A stretch of DNA of 64,000 bases from Sandarakinorhabdus sp. AAP62 (GTDB lineage Bacteria > Pseudomonadota > Alphaproteobacteria > Sphingomonadales > Sphingomonadaceae): the NCBI RefSeq assembly GCF_000331225.1, contig NZ_ANFY01000007.1, positions 1-64,000 on the forward strand, in the 5' to 3' direction. This document shows positions 1-9,061 of this stretch, piece by piece. Position numbers and translations under genes: made by a program. The notes under the pieces are model-generated. The model did no database searches and was not told where the DNA came from. It saw only the letters and a program-made list of their open reading frames with translations. Each line of letters opens with the position of its first letter. Within the stretch, counting starts at the first letter, position 1.

Positions 1-32
1 CCCCTCTCCCGCCGCGCGTGCCGCGCGAGTCG

Positions 33-55
33 ACCTCTCCCCGGCGGGGAGAGGT
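33..55. repeat. Perfect inverted repeat, possible weak terminator
   Basis: The arms ACCTCTCCCC and GGGGAGAGGT pair perfectly around a GGC loop. The hairpin lies 17 bases beyond the stop of the minus-strand racemase gene, so it could end that transcript, but no T-run follows. It could also be a copy of a dispersed palindrome; a related CCCTCTCCC run begins at position 2. Confidence 0.5.
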
Positions 56-72
56 GAAGTACAGGTCTCGCC

Positions 73-1197
73 TCACTTCACCACCCCACCCGCCTTCAAC
101 GCCTCCACACGGCCGCCGTCATAACCCAGCTCCGCCAAAATCGCGTCGGTATCGGCCGCCTTGGTCATCCGCGGTGCATCGCTCACCGTCGCCGAATAGC
201 GCGGGGCCGGGGCTGGCTGCATCACGCCATCAGCTTCCACAAAGGTGCCGCGCGCGGCGTTGTGCGGATGATGCGGCGCTTCGCTCATGCTCAGTACGGG
301 CGCAAAGCACACGTCGGTCATTTCCATGTCCGCACACCATTCGTCGCGCGTGCGGGTCTTGAACAGCGCGGTCAGCCGCTCTTTCAACGCCGGCCACTGC
401 GCCGAATTCATCTGTGCCGCGAAATCTTCATCGTCCTTCAGCCCGGTCTTTTCCAGCAGCAGCGCATAGAATTGCGGTTCCAGGCTGCCGATGCTGATCC
501 ACTTGCCGTCGGCGCATTCATAGGTGTCATACATGTGGGCGCCGGTATCGAGCAGGTTCACCCCGCGCTCGTCCTTCCAGATGCCGTTGGCGCGGAAGCC
601 CCAGATCATCGCCATCAGCGCCGCTGCGCCATCGGTCATGGCGCAATCGATCACCTGTCCCTGGCCGGTGGTCCTGGCGTGCAGCAGCGCCGAAACCATG
701 CCAAACGCCAGCATCATGCCGCCGCCGCCGAAATCACCCACCATGTTGATCGGCGGCGTCGGCTTGTCGCCGGCGCGGCCATAGGCGTGCAGCGCGCCGG
801 CCAGCGCGATATAGTTGATGTCGTGGCCCGCCGCCTGGGCATAAGGCCCGAACTGCCCCCAACCCGTCATCCGGCCATAAACCAGCTTCGGATTGACCGC
901 ATGGCACTCCGCCGGACCCAGCCCAAGCCGCTCGGTCACGCCGGGGCGGAAGCCTTCGAACAACGCATCGGCGCTCTTCACCAGATCGAGCACCAGCGCT
1001 TTGCCTTCCGCGCTCTTCAGATCAACGCCAATCACCCGCCGACCCCTCAAGAGCGGATCGCGCGCATCGATGCGCGCGCCCGGCCGATCGACCCGGATCA
1101 CCTCCGCGCCATGATCGGCCAGCATCATGCCGGCAAACGGCCCCGGCCCGATCCCGGCCAGTTCGATGATCCTGATTCCCTGCAGCGGCCCGGCCAT
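73..1197 (-). CDS. Alpha-methylacyl-CoA racemase (CaiB/BaiF family)
   Basis: This 374-residue cytoplasmic enzyme is predicted to epimerise 2-methylacyl-CoA thioesters, as needed for beta-oxidation of branched chains such as sterol or isoprenoid side chains. The N-terminus ([20 protein letters not shown]) is typical of the racemase branch. The catalytic residues known from Mycobacterium MCR have counterparts here at His125 (GHDINY), Asp155 (VGDFGGGG) and Glu240 (GSLEPQ), which favours racemase over CoA-transferase. The ATG at 1197 is chosen because GGGGAG sits 8 bases upstream; a longer reading frame to 1245 lacks such a site. It stands alone on minus, facing away from the PEP-CTERM gene. Family assignment is firm; the substrate is not known. 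Confidence 0.88.
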   Translation of the reverse strand: MAGPLQGIRIIELAGIGPGPFAGMMLADHGAEVIRVDRPGARIDARDPLLRGRRVIGVDLKSAEGKALVLDLVKSADALFEGFRPGVTERLGLGPAECHAVNPKLVYGRMTGWGQFGPYAQAAGHDINYIALAGALHAYGRAGDKPTPPINMVGDFGGGGMMLAFGMVSALLHARTTGQGQVIDCAMTDGAAALMAMIWGFRANGIWKDERGVNLLDTGAHMYDTYECADGKWISIGSLEPQFYALLLEKTGLKDDEDFAAQMNSAQWPALKERLTALFKTRTRDEWCADMEMTDVCFAPVLSMSEAPHHPHNAARGTFVEADGVMQPAPAPRYSATVSDAPRMTKAADTDAILAELGYDGGRVEALKAGGVVK

Positions 1198-1372
1198 ATT
1201 CGTCACTCCCCTTGGCTGTATGCCCCACCCGTGCCACGGCGGCACAGAAGGTCAAGCTGTCGGGGGTGGCAGGGGCCGCAGCCCGTCAGGCCGTCCGGCA
1301 GAGATCGCCGTTTGACGCAACCAAGATTAACGCTTAGCTGCCAATGAGTAAACGTTGCATCAGGGGGACATC

Positions 1373-2041
1373 ATGCGCTTCACTCTTCTTGCCGCCGCCA
1401 TCGGCATTGCCGCGGCGGCACCGGCCACCGCCACCGTCCACACGCTCACCTATTCCGCCGCGTCCTGCGACGGCGGCTGCGTCAACGATGGTGACCCGAT
1501 CAGCGAATTGTTCGGCAGCAATACCGACGTCACGGTCCAAAATTTGCGTCTGGCACCCGGATATGTCCCCGCTGGTGGATTGAACTATTTCAATCGGGAT
1601 TACAGCGGCAGTTCGGTGGCCTATGTCGAGGATTCGTCGGGGGGCACCCGCGGCGCGGTGGCGCTCTTCGTCAATCGCCCTGGCACCATCACCCTGCTGT
1701 CGGCCGATTTCGGCGGCTGGCCCAATGCCGCGGTCCCGATTGACTGGGAAGTGTTCGGTCGGTTCAATAATAGCGTCACCTTCGCCACGGGTACGGTCAT
1801 CACACAAGTCTCGGGCCTGACGACGGTGAATTTCAACATCAGCGCCGGGTTTAACCAACCGATCGTCCTGATCTTTGGCCCGGATGCGTATAATGGCGGC
1901 GTTCAGAACGTGCGCTACAGCTTTGTTGGCGAAGGCGAAGGCACCGGCGTGCCCGAACCCGCCAGCTGGGCCATGCTGATCGTCGGATTCGGCCTGATCG
2001 GCGCTGCCAAACGCCGTCGGCGCGATCACATTACCGCCTGA
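1373..2041 (+). CDS. PEP-CTERM sorting-domain exported protein
   Basis: The 222-residue protein begins with a signal peptide (MRFTLLAAAIGIAAAAPATA) and ends with the sphingomonad PEP-CTERM signal: VPEPASWAM, a hydrophobic stretch and the basic RRRR tail. Such proteins are exported, processed by an exosortase/archaeosortase-type enzyme and anchored or released at the surface. No exosortase is in this window. The middle is beta-rich and contains two early cysteines (CDGGC) likely to pair; I do not recognise its fold. The ATG at 1373 follows CAGGGGGA. Its stop is directly followed, in the same frame, by a cyclase-domain remnant. Confidence 0.85.
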   Translation: MRFTLLAAAIGIAAAAPATATVHTLTYSAASCDGGCVNDGDPISELFGSNTDVTVQNLRLAPGYVPAGGLNYFNRDYSGSSVAYVEDSSGGTRGAVALFVNRPGTITLLSADFGGWPNAAVPIDWEVFGRFNNSVTFATGTVITQVSGLTTVNFNISAGFNQPIVLIFGPDAYNGGVQNVRYSFVGEGEGTGVPEPASWAMLIVGFGLIGAAKRRRRDHITA

Positions 2042-2383
2042 CATACCGGCAGCGCGGAACAGTTGCCGGCGTCCGCCGTGCGCTGCGCCCGCGAGATCCA
2101 GATCGCCCTCGCCCACCGCCGCGACGAACCGGGCGTTGATCCGTTGCAGGTGCGCATCGGTGCAGCTGCGGGAGAACCGGTGGAGCGCAACCAGGATCTG
2201 TTCGGATCAACAGTGCAACTGGCCGCCCGGCTATGCGCTCGCGCCGCGCCCGATGAAGTGCTGGTATCGGCGGTGCTGGCCGATTTGTGCATCGGCAAGG
2301 GCCTGCGCTTCGACGATCTGGGCGAAGACAATCTGAAAGGCTTCCCCGATCCGGTGCGCATGCGGCGCGTGCGGTTGGATTGA
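2042..2383 (+). pseudogene. Remnant of class III adenylate/guanylate cyclase domain
   Basis: Reading on from the preceding stop gives HTGSAEQL, then AVRCAREIQIAL, VRIGAAAGEPV, DLFGSTVQLAARLCA and LKGFPDPVRM. This order matches the C-terminal half of class III nucleotide cyclase domains of the soluble type: an HTGDG-like start, the helix, the GEPV strand, the N/Q-xAAR helix and the closing GF-x-P motif. The N-terminal half with the metal aspartates is absent, so it cannot be catalytic. A TTG at 2063 could be a start codon, but no ribosome site stands out. It is probably a decayed, 5'-truncated gene; a short translated protein cannot be excluded. Confidence 0.6.
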
Positions 2384-2393
2384 GCCGCCCCGC

Positions 2394-4394
2394 TCAGCCC
2401 GGCCGCTGTGCGGCGCTGATCATGCGCGGCACGAACGGGAAGGTCTGCCGCTCCACGATCTCGCTCACGGCGCGGTGGGCTTCCTCGAAGGCGGCATCGG
2501 TGTGCGGGCTGGCGGCGGCATCGGCGTTGGCGATGGCCACCAGGCCGAAGGGCTGGCGGCCGATCACGCACGGGCGGGTCGGGCTCTGGGCATAGACCCA
2601 TTCCACCGGATCGGTGAGGCTGTTGTAGGTATAGCTGTAACCATGCGGCCAGCGGTTGACGGTGATGGCGGCAATGTCGCGCGCCGGATCAAAGCCGCCG
2701 GGGCCGAGCAGACGGGCGAGCTGCTTGCGCGTCTCGCGCTCGAAGGTTTCAAAGCTGGTGGCGAGCAGGCGGGCGCGTCCCACCTTGTGCTGATCGCGGC
2801 GTGGCAGGCCGGGTTCGGCGGGAAATTGCGTCAGGTGCAGCGCCACCGGTTCATCGGGGCTCTGGGCGTGCGCCACCCCGCCCAGGCTGGCAGCCTCGGT
2901 CAATGCCACCGTGTCGTGAAACATGGTCGGGCAGTAGAAGCTCGACACGCCCAGCCGCTGGAACGCCCGCCAGTTCCGCAGCACGACATTGGTGTAGACC
3001 AGCGGCCCCTTGGTGCCATAGCGCAGCGCCTCTTTCTGGGCGGCGGGCAATTCCGGCATGATGTGCGGGATCACCTCGTTCCAGCAGGCGAGCAGCACCG
3101 CCTTGGCCCGCACCGCTAGCAGCGTGCCATCCTTCACATAACGCACGGTGGCGCTGCTGGCGGTGGCTGCATCGCCATCGTGGCCGACGTTGAGGACGAG
3201 GCTCGAAAGGCGGATCCGCACAGCATTGGCCGGCCTGTCGAGCGCTGGATAATCGATGCGGGCGGTCGCCATGTCTTCCTGCGTGCGCGCGGGCGTCGCC
3301 CCAGGCACCAGGTGCGCCACCAGCAGCCGGGCCAGCGTGGCATTGCCGTCGGGGAAGTGGATGGACTCCTTGCCCTCGCGTTGGCGGCCATGGTGGCCAC
3401 CGTGCAGATCGGCGAACAGGCCATCGGGCACCTCGCCGAGGCCGAGGCCCGAAAAGCCGGGATAATTCTGCACCCAGCCAAACAGCGCCGGCGTCGCATC
3501 GGCGCCGACGCAGAAGCTGGCACGGCCCATCGTCATGAAGAACCACATGGCTTCCGGCGCGATGCCAATGGTCTTCGTGTAATAATCCTGCAGCGACGTG
3601 CGGGCGAGGAAGGCCTTCTTCGCCGTCACGTCCATGCCGGCGAGATAATCGGGCTGATCGGCGCTGAGCAGCCGCGCCATGTCGGCCTTCGCCTTGGGCG
3701 AAAGCGGCGTGCGGGCGAGGAAATCGGCACCGAAGCGCGGCCCGCGCATGCCGCGCTGGGCCGGATCGGCGACCACCAGTTGATCCTTGCCCCAGCCCTC
3801 CTTGTCGAAGAAATAGCCGCGCCGCAGGCCCAGCCCGGCATAGAGGCGGCTGTTGGCATCATTGGCGCGCTTGTAGCGTTCCAGATCGATGCCGAGATCA
3901 TCGAGGATGGATTGCGCCCACTTGTTGTAGCGTTCCGGCGATTCGATGTTGAGCGTGCCGCCATTGATGACGATCAGCTTGCCATCCACCACATATTCGT
4001 TGCGCTTGGCGTGGCCGCCGAAATCATCGTGATTGTCGAGGATCAGGATGCGCGCCTGTGGCCCGACCGCCTTCAAGTAGAAATGCGCCGCCGCCAGCCC
4101 GGAAAGGCCGCCACCAACGATCACCAGGTCATAGGCCTCGCCTGTATCCTGCGCATCGCCGGGCTTCATGCCGTCGCGCAGGGCGTGCGCCATCTCGAAC
4201 GAACCGGGGTGGCTGCCGCGCATCCCGGTGCGGGACGGGGGGTAAGTCTCGTCCTGCGGGATCAGGCCCCCGGCTCGCGCTGCGCCCAGTGCCGGCACCC
4301 CGGCCCCGAGCGCGCCGACCGCCACCGCGACTCCGTTCACGAAATCGCGACGGCTGATGCGGGCGTTCATGCCCAGTGCGTCATCATCCAGCAT
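2394..4394 (-). CDS. Tat-exported FAD-dependent oxidoreductase, spermidine dehydrogenase-like
   Basis: The 666-residue protein has a twin-arginine signal (SRRDFVNG followed by a hydrophobic segment ending GVPALGAA), so it is probably folded with FAD and exported to the periplasm. A dinucleotide-binding motif follows (DLVIVGGGLSGLAAAHFY) with acidic ILDNHDDFGGHAKRNE, and GMRGSHPGSFEMAHALRDG precedes it, as in the SpdH spermidine dehydrogenases (about 620 residues). The C-terminal NRWPHGYSYTY and ANADAAAS blocks are shared with the paralogue at 5074-6936. The ATG at 4394 is preferred because GGGGG lies just upstream and the N-terminus then aligns with the paralogue. It follows the small secreted gene 4428-4970 by 33 bases, so the two are probably cotranscribed. 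Amine specificity is inferred only. Confidence 0.8.
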   Translation of the reverse strand: MLDDDALGMNARISRRDFVNGVAVAVGALGAGVPALGAARAGGLIPQDETYPPSRTGMRGSHPGSFEMAHALRDGMKPGDAQDTGEAYDLVIVGGGLSGLAAAHFYLKAVGPQARILILDNHDDFGGHAKRNEYVVDGKLIVINGGTLNIESPERYNKWAQSILDDLGIDLERYKRANDANSRLYAGLGLRRGYFFDKEGWGKDQLVVADPAQRGMRGPRFGADFLARTPLSPKAKADMARLLSADQPDYLAGMDVTAKKAFLARTSLQDYYTKTIGIAPEAMWFFMTMGRASFCVGADATPALFGWVQNYPGFSGLGLGEVPDGLFADLHGGHHGRQREGKESIHFPDGNATLARLLVAHLVPGATPARTQEDMATARIDYPALDRPANAVRIRLSSLVLNVGHDGDAATASSATVRYVKDGTLLAVRAKAVLLACWNEVIPHIMPELPAAQKEALRYGTKGPLVYTNVVLRNWRAFQRLGVSSFYCPTMFHDTVALTEAASLGGVAHAQSPDEPVALHLTQFPAEPGLPRRDQHKVGRARLLATSFETFERETRKQLARLLGPGGFDPARDIAAITVNRWPHGYSYTYNSLTDPVEWVYAQSPTRPCVIGRQPFGLVAIANADAAASPHTDAAFEEAHRAVSEIVERQTFPFVPRMISAAQRPG

Positions 4395-4427
4395 CGGCCA
4401 GCCCCCGCCGTTTTGCATCCACCGTCG

Positions 4428-4970
4428 TTATTTCCGCCGCACCCACTTCAGATCATATTCGGTCGTCCAGGTCGTGCCGCCATCCTCGGTGCCCACCGAA
4501 AGTTCGCGGATGGTGCCATCGGGATTGGCAAACAATGTCCAGTGCCGCAGCCGCACCTTGCCGTTCGGCAGCGGCCGTTCGGTGACATAGCGCATCTCGC
4601 CGGGCTTGATCAGGCTGCCGCGGAAACTGGTGGTCGCCCCGGTATCCGTCGCCCAGTAATAGCCCCAGTTCTTCAAGAGCGGTGAATAGTTGAACAGGCC
4701 GACGCCATTGCCGCCGCGCGCCGCGTCGAGCACCGTCCAGCGTTCCTCGATCACGCAATCGTTCAGGATCAGCTTCATGGAGACTTCGGCGGTCTTCTTG
4801 TCGCCGGCAAACACATCCCATTCGCCCACGGTGAAATCCTGTTGGCGAAACAGGCTGTCGGCCCGGCAGGTTTCGGTGGGTTTGACTGAAGGCGGCGCTG
4901 CCGGGGTCTGGGCGGCAACCGGCACGGCGGCAGCCAGCATGATGGCGATCAACGGGATGGTCTGGCGCAT
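4428..4970 (-). CDS. Small secreted protein of unknown function
   Basis: The 180-residue product starts with a Sec signal peptide (MRQTIPLIAIMLAAAVPVAA) and then has a beta-rich domain with FTVGEWDVF, RWTVLDAA, YYWATDTG, RHWTLFANPDG and WTTEYDLKWVRRK, resembling the lipocalin-like DUF1579-type proteins. The two cysteines (ETCRAD and NDCVIE) may form a disulfide. The ATG at 4970 has GGAGGGG 4-5 bases upstream; a longer frame to 5135 has no signal peptide. It leads a two-gene unit with the flavoprotein downstream and is divergent from the second flavoprotein gene, so it may serve the same periplasmic pathway. No specific function can be assigned. Confidence 0.75.
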   Translation of the reverse strand: MRQTIPLIAIMLAAAVPVAAQTPAAPPSVKPTETCRADSLFRQQDFTVGEWDVFAGDKKTAEVSMKLILNDCVIEERWTVLDAARGGNGVGLFNYSPLLKNWGYYWATDTGATTSFRGSLIKPGEMRYVTERPLPNGKVRLRHWTLFANPDGTIRELSVGTEDGGTTWTTEYDLKWVRRK

Positions 4971-5073
4971 CGGCCCCTCCTTGCACTGCGATGCCGGGAT
5001 GCTAGCCTGTGTGCAGGGCCTTGTCTCGCTCGTCGGATGACGGAGGGGCAGCGCCGGCAGGGGGAACCAGGTG

Positions 5074-6936
5074 ATGCGCGATTGGTCTGATCGGACGTTG
5101 GGGATGAACCGGCCGATTGCACGGCGGGATTTCATCAGCGGCGTGGCGGTTGGTGTCGCGGCGTCTGGCCTGTCGCTGCCGGCATGGGCGGCAGCGACAC
5201 CCGACTATCCGCCACAGAAAACCGGCCTGCGCGGGCAATATCCCGGCAGTTTCGAAACCGCCCACATGGCCCGCGATGGCCAGTTTGGCGGCGCGATTGC
5301 GGCGGATGACAGCGGCGAACATTATGATCTGGTGATCGTGGGCGGCGGCATTTCCGGCCTGTCGGCGGCCCATTTCTACCGGCAGGCACTGGGCGACGAC
5401 CGCAAGATCCTGATTCTCGACAATCACGATGATTTCGGCGGCCACGCCAAGCGCAACGAGTTCAACCACAACGGGCGCACCATCCTTGCCTATGGCGGCA
5501 CGATGAGCATTGAATCGCCCTTTCCCTACAGCTTCACGTCGAAAAAGCTGCTGGCCGATTTGGGTGTCGATCTGACGAGTTACGAACGCTTCGAGACCAA
5601 GGCCTATGCCGGGCTGGGCAACGCCACCTTCTTCGACCGGCAACATTTCCTGAGCGACAAGCTGGTCACCGGCACCGGCAAGAAGCCGTGGGCGCAGTTC
5701 TTCGCCGAAGCGCCGCTGTCGCCGGCGGTGCGGGCTGACCTCACGCGCCTGCACACCGAGGTGAAGGATCATCTCCCCGGCCTTGATCCCGACGCCAAGG
5801 CCGCCGCGCTGAAGGCGATGAGCTATCAGGATTATCTGCTCAAACACGCCGGGATGCTGCCGGAAAGCCTGCCCTTCTTCACCGGCCAGGGCTATCGCAA
5901 CAACAAGCGGGTGGACACGCTGCCGGCGTGGGAAGCGGCGCTTTCCAGGCGCGCGCCGGGCTTTGCCGGCATGGCCCTGCCCGGCCAGATCCATGCCGAG
6001 GCGCAGCATTTCCACTGGCCCGATGGCAATGCCTCCGTGGCACGGTTGCTGGTGTCGGCGCTGGTGCCGGGTGTGTTCCCGGGGCGTCTCGATCAGGAAA
6101 GCGTGGTGCTGGCCCCGGCCAATTATGCCGCGCTCGACAATGCGAAGAATGCGGTGCGCATCCGGCTGAACAGCATGGTGATCCGCGCCGAACATCTGGG
6201 GCCGGTGACGCGCAGCACCGAAAAGGCAGCGCGTGTCGTCTATGTGAAGGATGGCAAGCGCGTGAGCGTGACGGCGGCCAATGTGATCCTCGCCTGTTTC
6301 AACAACATCATTCCGTTCATCGTGCCCAGCCTGCCGCAGGCGCAGAAGGCGGCGTTGCTCTATCCGTCGAAGGTGCCGATGCAATATACCAACGTGCTGC
6401 TGCGCGACTGGCGGGCGTGGGCAAAGCTGGGCATCAAGGCCATCCACGCCCCCAATGGTTATCACACCACCACCGCGCTCGACACGCCGATGGCGATCGG
6501 CGGGTACAAGAGCGCGCAGAGCCCCGATGAGCCCGTGGTGCTGCACATGGTGCGCAATCCCAACAGCCCCGGCCTGCCGAGGAAGGAACAGAACCGCATC
6601 GGCCGCGCCGACATGCTGGCCACCGATTATGCCACCATCGAGCGCGAGATCAGGAGCCAGTTGCAGCGCATGCTGGGCCCGGCCGGCTTCGAAGCGGCGC
6701 GCGACATTGCCGGCATCACTGTCAACCGCTGGCCGCATGGGTACAGCTACACCTATGACACGCTGGGCGATCCGGATGTGCCCGATGAACAGCGCCCGCA
6801 CATCCTCGGCCGGCAAAGCTTTGGCCGCATGGCCATCGCCAATGCCGATGCAGCGGCTTCGGCCTTCACCAACACCGCCATCGACATGGGCGCGCGGGCG
6901 GTGGACGAGTGCCTGATCAGCCGCGGGCTGATCTAG
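5074..6936 (+). CDS. Tat-exported FAD-dependent oxidoreductase, spermidine dehydrogenase-like (second copy)
   Basis: The 620-residue paralogue of 2394-4394 has the length of known SpdH proteins. It carries a twin-arginine signal (ARRDFISG, then a hydrophobic region ending SLPAWAA), the FAD motif DLVIVGGGISGLSAAHFY, the ILDNHDDFGGHAKRNE block and the C-terminal NRWPHGYSYTY and ANADAAAS blocks. The ATG at 5074 is 8 bases from GGGGA; a GTG at 5071 is the alternative. The gene is divergent from the secreted-protein/flavoprotein pair, with about 100 bases between, so the two oxidoreductases may share a promoter region. Periplasmic amine oxidation is a family-based guess; the natural substrate could be another amine or a different ring compound. 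Confidence 0.82.
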   Translation: MRDWSDRTLGMNRPIARRDFISGVAVGVAASGLSLPAWAAATPDYPPQKTGLRGQYPGSFETAHMARDGQFGGAIAADDSGEHYDLVIVGGGISGLSAAHFYRQALGDDRKILILDNHDDFGGHAKRNEFNHNGRTILAYGGTMSIESPFPYSFTSKKLLADLGVDLTSYERFETKAYAGLGNATFFDRQHFLSDKLVTGTGKKPWAQFFAEAPLSPAVRADLTRLHTEVKDHLPGLDPDAKAAALKAMSYQDYLLKHAGMLPESLPFFTGQGYRNNKRVDTLPAWEAALSRRAPGFAGMALPGQIHAEAQHFHWPDGNASVARLLVSALVPGVFPGRLDQESVVLAPANYAALDNAKNAVRIRLNSMVIRAEHLGPVTRSTEKAARVVYVKDGKRVSVTAANVILACFNNIIPFIVPSLPQAQKAALLYPSKVPMQYTNVLLRDWRAWAKLGIKAIHAPNGYHTTTALDTPMAIGGYKSAQSPDEPVVLHMVRNPNSPGLPRKEQNRIGRADMLATDYATIEREIRSQLQRMLGPAGFEAARDIAGITVNRWPHGYSYTYDTLGDPDVPDEQRPHILGRQSFGRMAIANADAAASAFTNTAIDMGARAVDECLISRGLI

Positions 6937-7049
6937 CAAAATTCACCGGCTCTGCCCGCTGGACTTCGCCCGCCACCCCATGTCAGACTATTGAAAACAC
7001 GGCAGCCAATCCATGGCGGCCAAGGGGTTGGCAGCGGAAAACACGGCAT

Positions 7050-7391
7050 ATGTCCACGATCACCATCTGGCACAATCCCAAGTGCGGTACCTCGCGGGGC
7101 GCCTTGGCCCTGCTGCAGGATCAGGGCCATGATGTGCGCGTGATCGAATATCTGAAAAGCCCGCCCGATGCCGCTACGCTGGCCAGCGTGGCCACAGCCG
7201 TGGGCGGCGCCAAGGCCCTGCTGCGCACCCGCGGCACCGATGCGGAAGAACGCGGCCTGCCCGATGCCGATGACGCCACCATCCTGGCCGCCATGCTGGC
7301 CGATCCCATCCTGATCAACCGCCCGGTGGTGATCGGCCCCGGCGGCACCCTGCTCGCCCGCCCATCGGAACGGGCGCTGGAGGCGGCATGA
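7050..7391 (+). CDS. arsC: Arsenate reductase, glutaredoxin-dependent (ArsC family)
   Basis: This 113-residue cytoplasmic protein has the family's usual length. The catalytic cysteine is Cys12 in NPKCGTSR, with the C-x2-S-R anion loop. The three arginines that form the arsenate pocket in plasmid R773 ArsC have counterparts in LLRTRG, INRPVV and RPSERA. It would reduce arsenate to arsenite with glutathione and glutaredoxin. No arsR, arsB or acr3 is nearby, so it may be a housekeeping ArsC/YfgD-type member rather than part of a resistance operon. The stop overlaps the next start (ATGA), so the two are translationally coupled. Confidence 0.9.
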   Translation: MSTITIWHNPKCGTSRGALALLQDQGHDVRVIEYLKSPPDAATLASVATAVGGAKALLRTRGTDAEERGLPDADDATILAAMLADPILINRPVVIGPGGTLLARPSERALEAA

Positions 7392-7885
7392 GCATTCGCC
7401 CCGCCCGCATGGAGGACGCGCCGGCTCTGGCGGCCATCTATGCGCCCGCCGTGTTGACCGGCACCGCCAGTTACGAAGTCGAGCCGCCTTCGGCGGCCGA
7501 GATGGCGCAGCGACTGATGAAGGTGAAATCCCACGGCTGGCCGTGGCTGGTGCATGTCACGATGGGCACGGTGGACGGCTATGCCTATGTGACCCAGTTC
7601 CGGGATCGCCCGGCCTACCGATTCAGCGGCGAAACCAGCGTCTATGTGGCGCCCAACGCCCAGCGCACCGGCATCGGACAGGCGCTGCTGATGGCGGTGA
7701 GCAGCGCCGCGCGCACGGCCGGGTTCCGGCAATTGATCGCGGTGATCGGCGATTCCGGCAACAATGCCTCCATCAACCTGCATGCCGCCTGCGGCTTCGA
7801 ACGCGCCGGCCTGCTGAAACAGATTGGCGAGAAATTTGGCAAGCCGCTCGATATCGTGATGATGCAGCGCAGCCTGATCGGCTGA
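7388..7885 (+). CDS. GNAT N-acetyltransferase, phosphinothricin acetyltransferase-like
   Basis: The 165-residue protein is a GCN5-type acetyltransferase of the PAT/Bar group: IRPARMEDAPALAAIYAP at the start, SVYVAPNAQRTGIGQALL as the acetyl-CoA loop (Q/R-x2-G-x-G), and NNASINLHAACGFERAG near the end, which is diagnostic of this group. It would transfer an acetyl group from acetyl-CoA to the amine of phosphinothricin, methionine sulfoximine or a related amino acid. It overlaps arsC by four bases, an order common for this pair in proteobacteria. Its stop lies two bases from the stop of the convergent gene. Confidence 0.88.
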   Translation: MSIRPARMEDAPALAAIYAPAVLTGTASYEVEPPSAAEMAQRLMKVKSHGWPWLVHVTMGTVDGYAYVTQFRDRPAYRFSGETSVYVAPNAQRTGIGQALLMAVSSAARTAGFRQLIAVIGDSGNNASINLHAACGFERAGLLKQIGEKFGKPLDIVMMQRSLIG

Positions 7886-9061
7886 TCAGGCCGCCACCCA
7901 CTTCGGCCCACTGCTCTGCCGCTGACGCAGGCGCAACTGACGACCCACTGCCAAGAAGCCCAACCACAGCATCAACCAACTGGCCGGTTCCGGAACGGCG
8001 GCACTGGACCCACCGCCTTCCCCCAGATCCAACCGGAAACCGAAACTACGATCATCCCATCTGCTGCCTACCAGCCCGGCGATATTCGGCACGAAAGAGG
8101 TCCAGGTTGGCGGTGGCAACCAGCCATCGGTACGTCCGCGGAGGTCGTAGGACATGTTGGTGCCAATGGTATTTGTTGGCGATGTACCAACCTTCAGAGT
8201 GCCGGCAGCACGAGCAGCGTCAGGCAGATTGGCCAGCACATTGTCAAAGAACGAACTGTGGGTGCAGTTCCCGCAAGATATCGTATGCGTGAACAACACG
8301 GCCGCATAGTTCCCGGCAAATGTAAGCTGCGTACCAGGCCCACCGAAGAACGCCTGCATGTTCCCGATCGCACTATTGTTCAGAACAAATATCTCAGATA
8401 CCAATGGTCGGCCTCCAACACTCCAGAATTGAATACAGTCTGGGTGATTGTTACCTACGCGAACCGACCAATTGCAGGTGTTCGCAGATACAATCGAACG
8501 ATGACTGTCAACGATCTGGATACCATCACTGGCAGATGCCGTCATATGATTCCGAGCGATAAGCGAATTTGTAGACGACAACAGCATGATCGCCCCAAGA
8601 TGGCCCGAAAGATTGTTGTCCCGTACCGTAACATAGTCGGATCTCGCTATGCGTATGCCTGCGCCCAGCGAATTTCCATTGCCAACAACTGTCGCACCAG
8701 AAACGCTGACATGCGAACTATTATCGATTCGCAGCGTGCCCCAATCTCTCGTATCCCGGTCGGTGCGGCCAAAAACACCTCCGATAACGCTAATGTTCTG
8801 CACGTTCTGCAAGAAGGCACCTTCACGCATGACAGCATTGCGCCCATCAACAGTCACGCCACCAAAATCACGATTTCGAAACCGAACTGGTGTTTCGAAC
8901 GTGCCTACCAGACGCAGCGTATCGCCTGGCCGCAGTGCTGCGATAACCGCGTCTTGATTGCTGGTCGGCAACAGATCGATCACGCGCTGCGCAGCTGCTG
9001 GCGCCGCGTTGACCAAGGAAGCCATTCCCAGCAGCATCAGGCGCGTCTTGATTGGCATCAT
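7886..9061 (-). CDS. Exported right-handed beta-helix protein with PEP-CTERM anchor
   Basis: The protein of about 391 residues has a signal peptide (MMPIKTRLMLLGMASLV to AAPAAA) and a long run of parallel beta-helix coils resembling pectate-lyase/NosD folds: VTVDGRNAVM, ISVIGGVFG, VSVSGATVVG, VTVRDNNLSG, SLIARNHMTA and SIVSANTCNW. It ends in VPEPASWLMLWLGF with a basic tail, the PEP-CTERM sorting signal. It is probably a surface carbohydrate-binding or carbohydrate-cleaving protein; catalytic residues cannot be named. The ATG at 9061 lies 7 bases from GGGAG; ATGs at 9067 and 9058 are alternatives. Base composition is less GC-rich than its neighbours (many AA/TT steps), which may mean recent acquisition. 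Confidence 0.75.
   Translation of the reverse strand: MMPIKTRLMLLGMASLVNAAPAAAQRVIDLLPTSNQDAVIAALRPGDTLRLVGTFETPVRFRNRDFGGVTVDGRNAVMREGAFLQNVQNISVIGGVFGRTDRDTRDWGTLRIDNSSHVSVSGATVVGNGNSLGAGIRIARSDYVTVRDNNLSGHLGAIMLLSSTNSLIARNHMTASASDGIQIVDSHRSIVSANTCNWSVRVGNNHPDCIQFWSVGGRPLVSEIFVLNNSAIGNMQAFFGGPGTQLTFAGNYAAVLFTHTISCGNCTHSSFFDNVLANLPDAARAAGTLKVGTSPTNTIGTNMSYDLRGRTDGWLPPPTWTSFVPNIAGLVGSRWDDRSFGFRLDLGEGGGSSAAVPEPASWLMLWLGFLAVGRQLRLRQRQSSGPKWVAA

Noticed and set aside
1245-1315. Longer starts for the racemase gene and short plus frames beside it
   Set aside because: The ribosome site and the catalytic numbering both fit the start at 1197; the extra residues are not family-like.
5002-6939. 645-codon minus-strand frame opposite the second flavoprotein
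   Set aside because: It is a shadow of the flavoprotein gene; the composition (His/Arg/Gln-rich) is that of a reversed high-GC gene.
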